In this document: piece by piece, positions 8,655-17,600 of the stretch
Numbering within the stretch: the first letter of the stretch is position 1
Layout of the letters: each line of letters starts with the position of its first letter
NCBI GenBank assembly: GCA_036736205.1
Contig: DAINMX010000016.1
Location: 1 to 51,896, forward strand
DNA from: XYA12-FULL-58-9 sp001798605
GTDB taxonomy: Bacteria > Myxococcota > XYA12-FULL-58-9
Length of the DNA: 51,896 nt
Reading direction: 5' to 3'
Notes under the pieces: model-generated
What the model was told of the DNA's origin: nothing
Database searches by the model: none
The model's input: only the letters and a program-made list of their open reading frames with translations
Made by a program: the position numbers and the translations under genes

Positions 8655-9869
8655 ATGTTGACAAACTTTCGATGTATCTCGACTGCGTGTCTGATTCTGT
8701 TGTTGCCGACTGTTGTTCTGGCGCAAATTCCAAAGAAGACGCCTCGTTTTCTTCTCACGAGCGACGACGGCAACAGTGAGCTTGAGATACAGCTCACGGT
8801 GCAGGCGCGTTGGGATGGCACGAGAATCGACGAAGGCGAGACGTCGACGGGGACCTTCGAGCTCTATCTGCGTCGAATTCGCCCCGTGCTAGCCGCCAAG
8901 TTATTGGGTGGCGATCTCTCCTTGCTCCTGCATCTCAACATTGTGCCTGGGGCGATGGAGCTTATGGATATTTACGGCGACTATGCATTCTCTTCGAAGG
9001 TGCGGTTGCGGGTTGGACAGATGAAGATCCCGTTTACCCGCTGGCGCCTCAATTCCTTCAAAGACAGGCCGACGCTCGATTGGTCCTATCCCTCGAAGTA
9101 CTTTGGTGCCGAGCGGCAACTGGGCGTGATGCTGCACAATGGTGTGTCTGCTTCTCCTGAGTTGGAATACCAAATCGGCGTGTTCGATGGCGTCAATTCT
9201 CGCGCCTCCCACGGTGTGGGTATGCCACTTATTTATGGGCTCGACCGTCCCAACGCTTCGAGCCTGGATGACCCTTCACCGCTCGAGAATCTGCACGCCG
9301 AAGTCGTGGCGCACGTGGCCTACAACGCTCGAGGGATCGACGTACGGTACCCCACGGACTTTGCGGGGGGCGGCCTGCGTTGGTCGACGGGAATGTCTGT
9401 GGCGTGGGACATCGAGCCAACGCCCGGTCAGGACATGCGCTTGCGCATTGCGCCGGAGGTGGCCCTGGCGGTTGGTGGCTTTGGCGGCACGGCTGTGGGT
9501 TATCTCGGGTTCTACGATCCGACACAGCGCGCTGGCAGTCACGTGTTCGGTCTGTGGGGTGGGCTCGTGCAATTGAGCTATCTCTTCGAGCAACGTTACG
9601 AGCTTGCAGTCAAATACTCCACGGTTCGGGTGTTGTCTGGATTGCGAGAGGACGCTCAGAGCAGAGCTCGGGCGCGTCTCGGAGCGGGCGAAGACATTGG
9701 TGCAATTGGGCAGACCGCGGCAGAGAACGAGCTCAATCTCAACCTCAATGTCTATGTCCTGGGCTCGACGCTCAAATTGCAGGTCGAAGGGGCATTGCTC
9801 CTCCATGAACGAGACAGTGACAACCGATACGACATGGCCGTACGCACACAGATGCAGTTGGCCTTCTGA
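8655..9869 (+). CDS. Outer-membrane beta-barrel porin, phosphate-selective OprO/OprP-like
   Basis: 404 residues. Start ATG 8655 has GGAG 8 bases upstream and gives a Sec signal peptide ending LLPTVVLAQ with a cleavage site after VLA. The mature part is built of alternating amphipathic beta strands. The segment LRVGQMKIPFTRWRLNSF followed by LDWSYPSKYFGAERQLGV is characteristic of the phosphate-selective porin O/P family (the 'GQ-K-PF' and 'ER--G' patterns). The protein ends in an aromatic residue (QMQLAF), as expected for BAM recognition. It probably forms an anion- or solute-selective channel in the outer membrane; the substrate cannot be told because there is no pst gene nearby. The longer open frame from 8502 overlaps the divergent gene and is not used. 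Confidence 0.85.
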   Translation: MLTNFRCISTACLILLLPTVVLAQIPKKTPRFLLTSDDGNSELEIQLTVQARWDGTRIDEGETSTGTFELYLRRIRPVLAAKLLGGDLSLLLHLNIVPGAMELMDIYGDYAFSSKVRLRVGQMKIPFTRWRLNSFKDRPTLDWSYPSKYFGAERQLGVMLHNGVSASPELEYQIGVFDGVNSRASHGVGMPLIYGLDRPNASSLDDPSPLENLHAEVVAHVAYNARGIDVRYPTDFAGGGLRWSTGMSVAWDIEPTPGQDMRLRIAPEVALAVGGFGGTAVGYLGFYDPTQRAGSHVFGLWGGLVQLSYLFEQRYELAVKYSTVRVLSGLREDAQSRARARLGAGEDIGAIGQTAAENELNLNLNVYVLGSTLKLQVEGALLLHERDSDNRYDMAVRTQMQLAF

Positions 9870-9968
9870 GCTGTCACCAACCCATACCGCAGGCGAATGA
9901 AGAGATGAGGCGCGACCACCGCATGCCCTTGGGCGCTCAGACCGCGGTCGACGGCGAAGAGCGCGAAC

Positions 9969-12131
9969 ATGACTGAACCGGCCAAGGTGGCAGAGCTCGC
10001 CGTTCGTTGCGGAGTGCAGCTCGAATACCCCGACATCTGGGGCAACCGACATGGAGTGACCCTCGAGACGCAGATGGCGCTCTTGGGTGCCATGGGGATG
10101 CTCGATGGTGAGACCTCCGTGGAAACAGCCCTGGCTGAGCTCGATGGGCGTCCGTGGCAAACAATTCTCGAGCCGGTGTTGGTGACCCCTTTGGGTAAGC
10201 CCAGCACGATTGTTATGCGAATCGGCGACAACGAGGCCGCTGAACAATGGGAGTGGGTGCTGACGGAGGAGCGTGGTCCGCGGCATCGCGGTGCCTTCAA
10301 ACCTTTCGATCTAACGGTTGTTGACGCTCGCGATGGAATGAGCGCCCGGCAATTTCAGTTAGCGGTGGAGCTCGGCCTCGGCTATCACCGCTTGGAGCTT
10401 CGCTGCGGCAAGCGTGTCGTCGAGCAACAGATCATTGTGACCCCGAATTCGTGTTTTGTCCCGCCGGAGCTTACGGGGGAGGGACGGGCCTGGGGCCTGG
10501 CGGTTCAGCTTTACGCACTGCGCTCCCGTCGCAATTGGGGAATTGGCGACTTCAGGGACCTTCGGGCACTGGTTGAGACGGTGAGTGAATTGGGCGGCGG
10601 TGTCGTTGGCATCAATCCCCTGCACGCGATGTTTGCCCACAATCCGGAAAATGCGAGCCCCTATTCTCCGTCGAGTCGGTTGTTTTGCAACGTCATCTAT
10701 CTCGACGTTGAGTCAATCACTGACTTTGAGGGATGCGAGCCCGCGCAGTCGTTGGTTTGCTCAAACGCGTTCACCGAAAGGTTGGCGGTGTTGCGTCGAG
10801 CCAAACACGTTGCCTACACCGCGGTTGCCCGCGCCAAGCTCGAGGTGTGTGAGCTTCTTTTTGCGCATTTTCTCGAGGCCCATTGGCGCACAAACAGTGA
10901 GCTCGGCGGGCACCTGCGCGACTTCGTTGACGCCGGTGGTGTGGCGCTGCGGCGGCACGCAATCTTTGAGGCGATTCAAGAGAGTCTGTACCAGGCCAAT
11001 CGTGAAATCTGGGGTTGGCAGGTCTGGCCCGAGGAGCTCAGAGATCCGCTTTCTCCCGCGGTTGACAAATTCTGCGCAGACCACAGCGAGCGGGTGTTGT
11101 TTCATCAGTACCTGCAGTGGCAGGTTGATCTGCAGCTCAATGAGGTGATGCGCCGAGCCCGTTCAGCCAATGTTTGGCTCTATCAGGATTTGGCCCTCGG
11201 GTGTGACCGCGCGGGCGCGGAGACGTGGTCCAACAAGCGGCTCTATGCCATGGGCGCCTCAATTGGTGCGCCGCCCGATGATTTCAATCTGCAGGGGCAG
11301 AACTGGGGATTGCCACCCTTGGTGCCATTGGAGCTGCGAGGGGCGAAGTATGCGCCGTTTGTTGCGGCGCTGCGGGCCAGCATGAAACATGCCGGCGCCT
11401 TGCGCATCGACCACGTGATGGGGCTAATGCGCTTGTTCTGGGTGCCTGAGGGAAGATCGGCCGGCGATGGTGCCTACGTCCACTATCCTCTCGGTGATCT
11501 CCTTGGCATTGTTGCCCTCGAGAGCCAGCGGAACCGTTGCATCGTCATTGGTGAAGATCTCGGCACTGTGCCAGACGAGCTGCGCGCGGCCCTCGCGCCC
11601 ACGGGGATATTGTCCTACCGGCTCTTTTATTTCGAAAAGACCGACGGACACCCCAAGCCACCGGCGGCATTTGCAGCCAACGCTCTGGCAGCGGTGAGCA
11701 CCCACGATTTGCCAACCATCGCCGGCTACTGGAAAGGTCAGGATATTGCCGAACGCTCTCAGCTCGGGATGTTTCCTTCTGATCAAGTGCATGCAGAGCA
11801 GGTTAGAACGCGCGCCAACGATAGGGCTCGCCTGCTCGAAGCGCTCGAGCGCGAGGGGCTTTTGCCGGAGGGGATGAGTGTGGATCCGGCGTCGTGCCCG
11901 GACATGACCGTTGAGCTCGCGCGGGCAATTCACGCCTATGTGGCGCGAACTCCCTGCAAGATAATGATGGTCCAGCTCGAGGATGTCCTGTTGCAGCTGG
12001 ACCAGGTCAACCTTCCGGGCACCTCCAATGAGCGTCCCAATTGGCGTCTGCGGCTATCCTTGAATCTCGAAGACATTGTGCGCGGTGATCGACTGCGTGA
12101 TCTCGCCGCCGAGTTGCGCCGCATACGTTAA
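9969..12131 (+). CDS. malQ: 4-alpha-glucanotransferase (amylomaltase, GH77)
   Basis: 720 residues, close to E. coli MalQ (694). The N-terminal ~150 residues (VAELAVRCGVQLEYPDIWGN...) match the MalQ N-terminal extension. GH77 core motifs are present in order: WGLAVQLYALRSRRNWGIGD, INPLHAMF, SPYSPSSRLFCNVIYLD, the nucleophile region LALGCDRAGAETW, the acid/base Glu in IVIGEDLGTVPDE, and the third catalytic Asp in AVSTHDLPTIAGYW. The enzyme transfers alpha-1,4-glucan segments between maltooligosaccharides in the cytoplasm, in glycogen or maltodextrin use. No other glycogen genes are in the window, so it stands alone between the porin and the convergent flavo-diiron gene. The porin 99 bases upstream could be a maltooligosaccharide channel partner, but nothing proves it. 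Confidence 0.95.
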   Translation: MTEPAKVAELAVRCGVQLEYPDIWGNRHGVTLETQMALLGAMGMLDGETSVETALAELDGRPWQTILEPVLVTPLGKPSTIVMRIGDNEAAEQWEWVLTEERGPRHRGAFKPFDLTVVDARDGMSARQFQLAVELGLGYHRLELRCGKRVVEQQIIVTPNSCFVPPELTGEGRAWGLAVQLYALRSRRNWGIGDFRDLRALVETVSELGGGVVGINPLHAMFAHNPENASPYSPSSRLFCNVIYLDVESITDFEGCEPAQSLVCSNAFTERLAVLRRAKHVAYTAVARAKLEVCELLFAHFLEAHWRTNSELGGHLRDFVDAGGVALRRHAIFEAIQESLYQANREIWGWQVWPEELRDPLSPAVDKFCADHSERVLFHQYLQWQVDLQLNEVMRRARSANVWLYQDLALGCDRAGAETWSNKRLYAMGASIGAPPDDFNLQGQNWGLPPLVPLELRGAKYAPFVAALRASMKHAGALRIDHVMGLMRLFWVPEGRSAGDGAYVHYPLGDLLGIVALESQRNRCIVIGEDLGTVPDELRAALAPTGILSYRLFYFEKTDGHPKPPAAFAANALAAVSTHDLPTIAGYWKGQDIAERSQLGMFPSDQVHAEQVRTRANDRARLLEALEREGLLPEGMSVDPASCPDMTVELARAIHAYVARTPCKIMMVQLEDVLLQLDQVNLPGTSNERPNWRLRLSLNLEDIVRGDRLRDLAAELRRIR

Positions 12132-12184
12132 GGTGTCCCATAGATTGGACTCGCGCTCTCGGACGCCGCCCAGTCGACGAATCG

Positions 12185-13366
12185 TCAATCGCCCAGGACC
12201 GCGTGCTTGGCGGCGATGGCGGCAGCGAGCGCTGCCAACTCAGTGAGAGCCCTCTCGTCGGGTGTGCCGCGCGCGAGCACCGGCGGCAGCACTTCGGCCT
12301 TGAGGGCAGAGACGGCTGTGGTTATTTGGTCCACCGATTTGCCACCCCAGCCAAATGAGCCAATGACGCCAACGTGACGCACCTTCGGCTTGAGAAGATT
12401 GGCGGCAAGGGCAGCGTAGAGCACGTTGGGGTGGGCACTCATCAGCACCGTCGGCGTACCAAAGATGACGGTGGCTGCATCGACGAGGGCGAGGGCGAGC
12501 TTGCCGAGGTCTATCACCTCGAGATCGATGCGCTCAACCAGAATGCCGTGGGTGGTGAGCTCCTCGATGAGGGCGTCGACCATCAATCGGGTGCTCCCAT
12601 GCATGGAGATATAGGGGATCACCACCTTGTTGGCGACCGCAGGCCCAGTCCATGCGCGGTAGGCCTCAATGATCAACTGTGGCTCCGTGAGCACCGGGCC
12701 GTGACTTGGGGCAATGATCTCGAGCGCCAGCTCGTCTACCTTGGCGAGTCCCTTCGCGATCTTATCGCGAAAGGGCATCATGATTTCGGCGTAGTAGAGC
12801 TCGGCTCTGGGCAGTACCTTGGCCGCGTCAGCGGCAACCACTTCGTTGGTTGCGAGGTGGGCCCCAAACAGATCACAGGGAAACAGCGCCTTGGCCTCGG
12901 CCACGTAGGTCAACATGGTCTCGGGCCAGTGCACCCAGGGAAAATGAATGAACCGCAGGCTCTTGCCACCGAGGTCGATGCTCTCACCATCTTTGACCTC
13001 ATCGAGGCGCTCGCCAGCGACCGCCAGGTGATCGAGGAGCATCGACTTGCACTTGGCAGTACAAAGCACTCGGGCCTCGGGATAGCGCTCGAGGATCTTT
13101 GGCAACATGCCCGAGTGGTCCTGCTCAGCGTGGTTTGCCACCACGTAGTCGAGCCTGTCGATGCCGAGGTCGGCGAGGCGACTGAGCAACACTTCGCCGA
13201 AGGCAGGCTCCACCGTATCGATGAGCGCGACCTTGTCCTTGCCCCGTACAACGTAAGCGTTGTAGCTGGTGCCCTCGGGAATCGGCACCAAGGAGTCAAA
13301 CATCCGTCGGTCCCAATCGACCGCACCCACCCAAAAAATGTCATCGACGACCTTGCGCGCTTTCAT
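12185..13366 (-). CDS. Class A flavo-diiron protein (oxygen or nitric-oxide reductase)
   Basis: 393 residues, the usual length for two-domain flavo-diiron proteins. The N-terminal metallo-beta-lactamase-like domain holds the full diiron ligand set at the canonical positions: His79, Glu81, Asp83 in NHAEQDH, His146 in FPWVHWPE, Asp165 in LFPCDLFGA, and His222 in APSHGP. The C-terminal flavodoxin domain starts near VVIPYISMHGSTRLMVDAL (FMN phosphate loop) and includes GTPTVLMSAHPN and GSFGWGGKSVDQ. There is no fused rubredoxin, so it would need a separate electron donor. These enzymes reduce O2 to water and/or NO to N2O in anaerobes. It lies convergent to malQ. The upstream region contains a perfect 16-base palindrome (13470-13485) that could be its operator. 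Confidence 0.93.
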   Translation of the reverse strand: MKARKVVDDIFWVGAVDWDRRMFDSLVPIPEGTSYNAYVVRGKDKVALIDTVEPAFGEVLLSRLADLGIDRLDYVVANHAEQDHSGMLPKILERYPEARVLCTAKCKSMLLDHLAVAGERLDEVKDGESIDLGGKSLRFIHFPWVHWPETMLTYVAEAKALFPCDLFGAHLATNEVVAADAAKVLPRAELYYAEIMMPFRDKIAKGLAKVDELALEIIAPSHGPVLTEPQLIIEAYRAWTGPAVANKVVIPYISMHGSTRLMVDALIEELTTHGILVERIDLEVIDLGKLALALVDAATVIFGTPTVLMSAHPNVLYAALAANLLKPKVRHVGVIGSFGWGGKSVDQITTAVSALKAEVLPPVLARGTPDERALTELAALAAAIAAKHAVLGD

Positions 13367-13469
13367 GGAGCCGCCTCATACCGGTCTGGCAACACCTGTG
13401 CAAGCGCACCGGCGTCGTCCCCGACACTCATGACGCGGCGCGAGTGCCGGCTCCCCTTTGACCGGCGGT

Positions 13470-13485
13470 GGGACAGGACTGTCCC
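13470..13485. promoter_or_regulatory. Perfect 16-base inverted repeat, candidate operator or REP-like element
   Basis: GGGACAG-GA-CTGTCCC is a perfect dyad with a 2-base centre, about 100 bases upstream of the flavo-diiron start and 260 bases upstream of the transposase. It could be a repressor site for the flavo-diiron gene or a REP-type palindrome of the RAYT transposase. Sequence alone does not decide. Confidence 0.45.
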
Positions 13486-13720
13486 GTGGTCCCCAGGACG
13501 AGCGGAACCCGCGGCCTTGCAACTTCGCACAGGAACATGGGCTCGGCATTGTCGCAGGCCTTGGCCGGTGCGAGGGAGGCACTGAGGATGGAGCCGGACG
13601 GGTGGCTTTCTTGCCTGCCACACAGCAAGGTGGGCTCAACAAGAGATCCGCCCAAAAAATCGAATGTGCATCAGTGTTCAAACCCAATGCGCGTTCGGGA
13701 TCAGAAACTGTCAGACCTCC

Positions 13721-13736
13721 GCACTATAATTAGTGC
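13721..13736 (+). promoter_or_regulatory. Hairpin containing a TATAAT box just before the transposase start
   Basis: GCACTA-TAAT-TAGTGC forms a perfect 6-bp stem with a 4-base loop, 9 bases before the ATG at 13746. TATAAT at 13725-13730 is a perfect -10 box, but I see no good -35 at 16-18 bases. The hairpin could be a mobilisation structure bound by the Y1 transposase, or it could limit translation. Confidence 0.4.
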
Positions 13737-13745
13737 TGAATCAAG

Positions 13746-14459
13746 ATGTCACGACGACGACCCAAACAGTTCGAGTTCACTCTAAAGACCTGGGGTGGCA
13801 AACGCAAAGGTGCTGGGCGAAAGCCTAAGAATGGTAGGGCTGGCGTGACGCACCAGGCGCGTCCAGCCCTTGCCTCACGCTATCCGGTTCATGTCACGAT
13901 GAAGGTTCGAAGAGACGTGGTGGGCAGTCTTCGGCGGAAGTCGATGTTCAGGCTCCTCCACGACGCGTTCGTTCGCGGGTGTCAGCGAGATGGATTTCGT
14001 GTCACCGACTGGTCGGTACAGGGCGACCACATCCACGCCATCGTGGAGGGACAAAATTCCGAGTCGCTCTCCCGCGGAATGCAAGGCCTCACCATTCGTT
14101 TGGCTCGAAATCTCAACAAAGCGCTCGGTCGTGCTGGTCCAGTATTCGCGGACCGATACCACATGCGAGTCCTCCGGACGCCTCGGGAAGTCCGCAACTG
14201 TCTAGCGTACGTACTTGGAAATGCACGCAGACACGGTACGCCGCTGTCTCCGACGTACGTCGATGCCTTTTCATCTGCTGCCTACTTTGATGGTTGGCGA
14301 CAGAAACCTCAGGTGGGCACGATTGTTCCGCGTGGAGGTCGAAAGCCGGTGGCTGATCCCACCACTTGGTTACGTCGGACGGGCTGGCGGCGCAAGGGTT
14401 TGCTCGACTCGACGGCCACACCGGGCTCTCGGAAGAGCAAAGGCTTACGAAACGTCTGA
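13746..14459 (+). CDS. REP-associated tyrosine transposase (RAYT, Y1/HUH family)
   Basis: 237 residues. The N-terminus has the basic GGKRKGAGRKPKNGRAG tract often seen in this subgroup. The IS200-like Y1 core follows: an early beta strand SRYPVHVTMKV, the HUH metal-binding motif in WSVQGDHIHAIVEG, and the catalytic Tyr in RNCLAYVLGNARRHG. GRAGPVFADRYHMRVLRTP is the conserved segment just before the catalytic helix. RAYTs are domesticated single-strand transposases that act on short REP palindromes and usually do not move their own gene. The C-terminal ~50 residues are basic and unstructured. No terminal repeats of a full insertion sequence are visible; the two palindromes upstream are the only candidate partners. 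The gene appears intact. Confidence 0.88.
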   Translation: MSRRRPKQFEFTLKTWGGKRKGAGRKPKNGRAGVTHQARPALASRYPVHVTMKVRRDVVGSLRRKSMFRLLHDAFVRGCQRDGFRVTDWSVQGDHIHAIVEGQNSESLSRGMQGLTIRLARNLNKALGRAGPVFADRYHMRVLRTPREVRNCLAYVLGNARRHGTPLSPTYVDAFSSAAYFDGWRQKPQVGTIVPRGGRKPVADPTTWLRRTGWRRKGLLDSTATPGSRKSKGLRNV

Positions 14460-14673
14460 GCTCCCGACAGTGGCGGATGGAGCAAAGAAAATGTCGTCGA
14501 GTTGAGAAGGAAGAAGGAAGAGCGGGCGCAAGTCGAGGATGGCATAGGGACAATCAAGCACAACAAGTACGGCCTCAATCCGCCAGCGGCGCGGTGTGCC
14601 CAAATGATGGGCACCTGCAGTCGGCTTGTCCTGCCGGGATTCAACGCGAACGCGTTGCTGCGGGAGTTGGCGA

Positions 14674-17600
14674 TCAATCCACGATGGTGATTTCCTCGTC
14701 GGCGACACCAGCTGCGGTTTGGGCAGATTTGTACTCGTCGCTACCGACGCGGACTTCGTCTTGGATAGTCAACTGGCCGGGGTTGAAGCCGAGCATGCCG
14801 TTGTCTTGCAGCTCTTGCTGGTAAAGATTTTTCACTGTGCCGACCGTCTCGCCGAAAGTTGGAACGCCGAGTTGTCTCTTCATCTTGTTCTCTTTGCGGA
14901 GCAGCACGATGAAACCGGTGGGAACGGCAACAAGGACCACAGGTATTGTGATCTTGTTGAACGTCACTATTCCTCTGAAGACCCGGTTTGCGATCTTTGC
15001 TGCCGGAAGTGCGTTGGGATGTATCCCTACCGCTACGCCCTCGATGAAGCTCATGGGGGTCTTGGCGGCCACGGCCTTTGCCAATTGATAGGTGTTGGTG
15101 CTGATCAATTTGCCCTTGCCGGCTTTCTGCACGGTCTTGAGCAATGCGAGGAAATCGGTGTCGACGATACGGCCCTTCCCCTTCATTTTGCTGAGCGCCC
15201 TGTTCGCTTTGCTGAGCAAATTGGTGAGGTCGTCGCCGACCGCAGGAAGCTCCTTGCCGATCGCTTTTCCCGCTATGGCAATGAATCTGGTCTCGATGGC
15301 CTGGTTCAGCTGGGCGAGCTCTTCGGCGTTGTATGATCTGGCAAATTGACCACGCTGCTTGAGGATCTCGTTGAGCTTGAAGGCGCTGTTGGCCTTATCG
15401 ATTTTGCCCAGAGTCTTGCTGAATGGGACGTCGGTGGTTTTGCCAAAGCTGAACCACGACTTCTTGGCCGACTCGTTGCCGATTTTCTTTTCGCCGACCT
15501 TCTTTTCGCCGACCGGTTCTTCACCGACCTTCTTTTCGCTGACCGGCTTTTCACCCTTTTTGGCGGCCGACTTGGCGGTCTGCGTGACGACCGGTTCGTC
15601 GACGACCGGATTTTCGCCGCCCTTCTTCTCGCCGACCGGCTCTTTCGTTCCTGTTTCTTGCGCGGGAGACCTTCCTTGGAAATCCTTCAGGCCGGTTTTC
15701 AATTCGGGGTGTTTGGTCAAGATCTCCGATAGCTTGTTGCCGTCCGTGATTCTCAACTTACCGTCAACCACCTTGATGAAGTCTGGGGCAATTCCCCTTC
15801 TTTGAAGGTCTCTCATAAAGGCGTGGCCGAATTCCGCATTGGACTCCAGCAGTGACGCGATCTCCTTGGCATTCTCTGGGATCCCAGCGCTGGTTTTACC
15901 GATGTTCGAAGTGCCGCCAACCGGATTCTCGATGACCTTGCTGGGCGTCTTGATGCTGTTGTCTGGTTGCGGCATTGATTCGTTGGACTTGATCGCGGGT
16001 GTTTCGCCTTGGCCCAAGGCCTTCTGCGGCTGGACGCCCTTGTGGCCTTTCAGCTGGGCAGCCTTGAGGTTGTTCAGTATCGTCTTGGCAATAACCGGTT
16101 CCTTCATGAGGAATGGCATCAGCGCATCATGGCCCCTGAGCCATCCTTGGGGAGTGTATGCCGCAGCAAGCTCCTTTGCGCCGTTAACCGAAGATACACT
16201 CATTCTGTGGAGGACCTCGGGGGGCATCCAATTCATGTCCAAGGCTTTCGCGAGGCGCACAATCTCCTTGGCGTCCCTGGCCGCCTCTGGCAGCGCGTAT
16301 TGGGCGGGTTGGAACTTTTCGATGCCAGTGGTCTTGGCTTTTGCCCCTTTGAGCTTGCCAGCAACTTGACCCAGGGCGGTGAATCCCGCGCCCAAGCTGA
16401 AGCCGATGCCGTAGCTCTTGAGAATATCCGTGGCGAGCTTCCAGGATAGTTCCTCGCCGGATTTGACCGCGTTGCTGGCGCCGTGCACGATGCCGGCACC
16501 CGTGCTGAACAGCCCGGCACCGTGGCCCGCGGTGACAGCGTGGACGACCTTGGCGACGACGGCGGAATCGGTGATGCCCTTGGCGGCCAACAGGGCCTTT
16601 ACCTTTGTGGTGATAGCGCTGGAACCTGGTGCCCATACGAAGAAGACACCCAAGCCTGCCTCGGCTATGGCCTGCGGCGTGAGGAAGTCCTTGCCCTGGA
16701 GGTCGTTCTTGATGCCTTCCTCGACAAGGACGCGGCTGCCCGACATGCCGATGCCGGCCATGGTACCCTTGATCGCGAGACCCACGGCGCGGGATGCGTT
16801 GACCGCCGATGAAACCGCGGCACCAGCGCCCAAGGTCGCAATGCCGACGGCGATGGACACGATGGTGGCCGTGGTTTGTGCGTTCTTTTTGATCTCGGCT
16901 GCTGTGGCATCGTCGCTGCGGCTGACGTTTTCGATGGCTTTGGAAAACATCTCCATGGGGCTGACCATGACGCCACTGCCCGCAGGGGATTCGATGGTCT
17001 GCTCGCCCGGCAGATGCATGCCGATGGCGACCCCCTGGTCGTCGCGAAGAATTTCGGCGTAGGACATGGCCTCCTCGACGGATTTCACGCAATCGAGGAT
17101 GGCCGCCTTGTACATCTCGTCTTCGGCACCCCAGAAACGGCTCCAACCGTTGGTGCGCTCGTCGTACTGCATGCGTGCCATTCCGGTGATGACCTCGGCG
17201 AGTTGGGTGGGATCATCGAGGATGTCGGGCTGGTTTGTGGCCTTGCCCGCGAGGGCACCCAAGGATGGACTGAGCCTGTTGGCGTCGTCGACGAGCTCTC
17301 GCCCCATCAGGGTGCGATAATCCTCGGTCAATTTGGCGGCTGAGGCACCAAAGGGATCGGTGCGGGTGATGTCTAGGAGAATATCCCTTGCGGCGTCCTT
17401 GTCGGAGCCTGCGAGTGTGTACATGAGTTTGGCCGCCTCGGTGAGCTCGCCGGTCTCTTTGTCGTACAGAGCTGCGAGGTTGTCGCCCTTGTCGGCGAAG
17501 TAATCGGTTCCCTTCATCGCCTCGGCGAGGGCCCGATTGGGGATGTTGCTGCCTTCGACGAGCACATCGCTGCCGAACTCTTCGATGATGTGCTCCGGCA

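Larger units (their letters stand above)
13367..13745. other. Intergenic stretch upstream of the divergent flavo-diiron and transposase genes
   Basis: 379 bases without a convincing gene. It holds two perfect inverted repeats described separately (13470-13485 and 13721-13736). Short open frames here lack start signals and any recognisable sequence. Confidence 0.7.

Noticed and set aside
12374..13585. 403-codon plus-strand frame opposite the flavo-diiron gene
   Set aside because: Complementary-strand shadow; the minus frame carries all diiron ligands, the plus frame has no recognisable domain.
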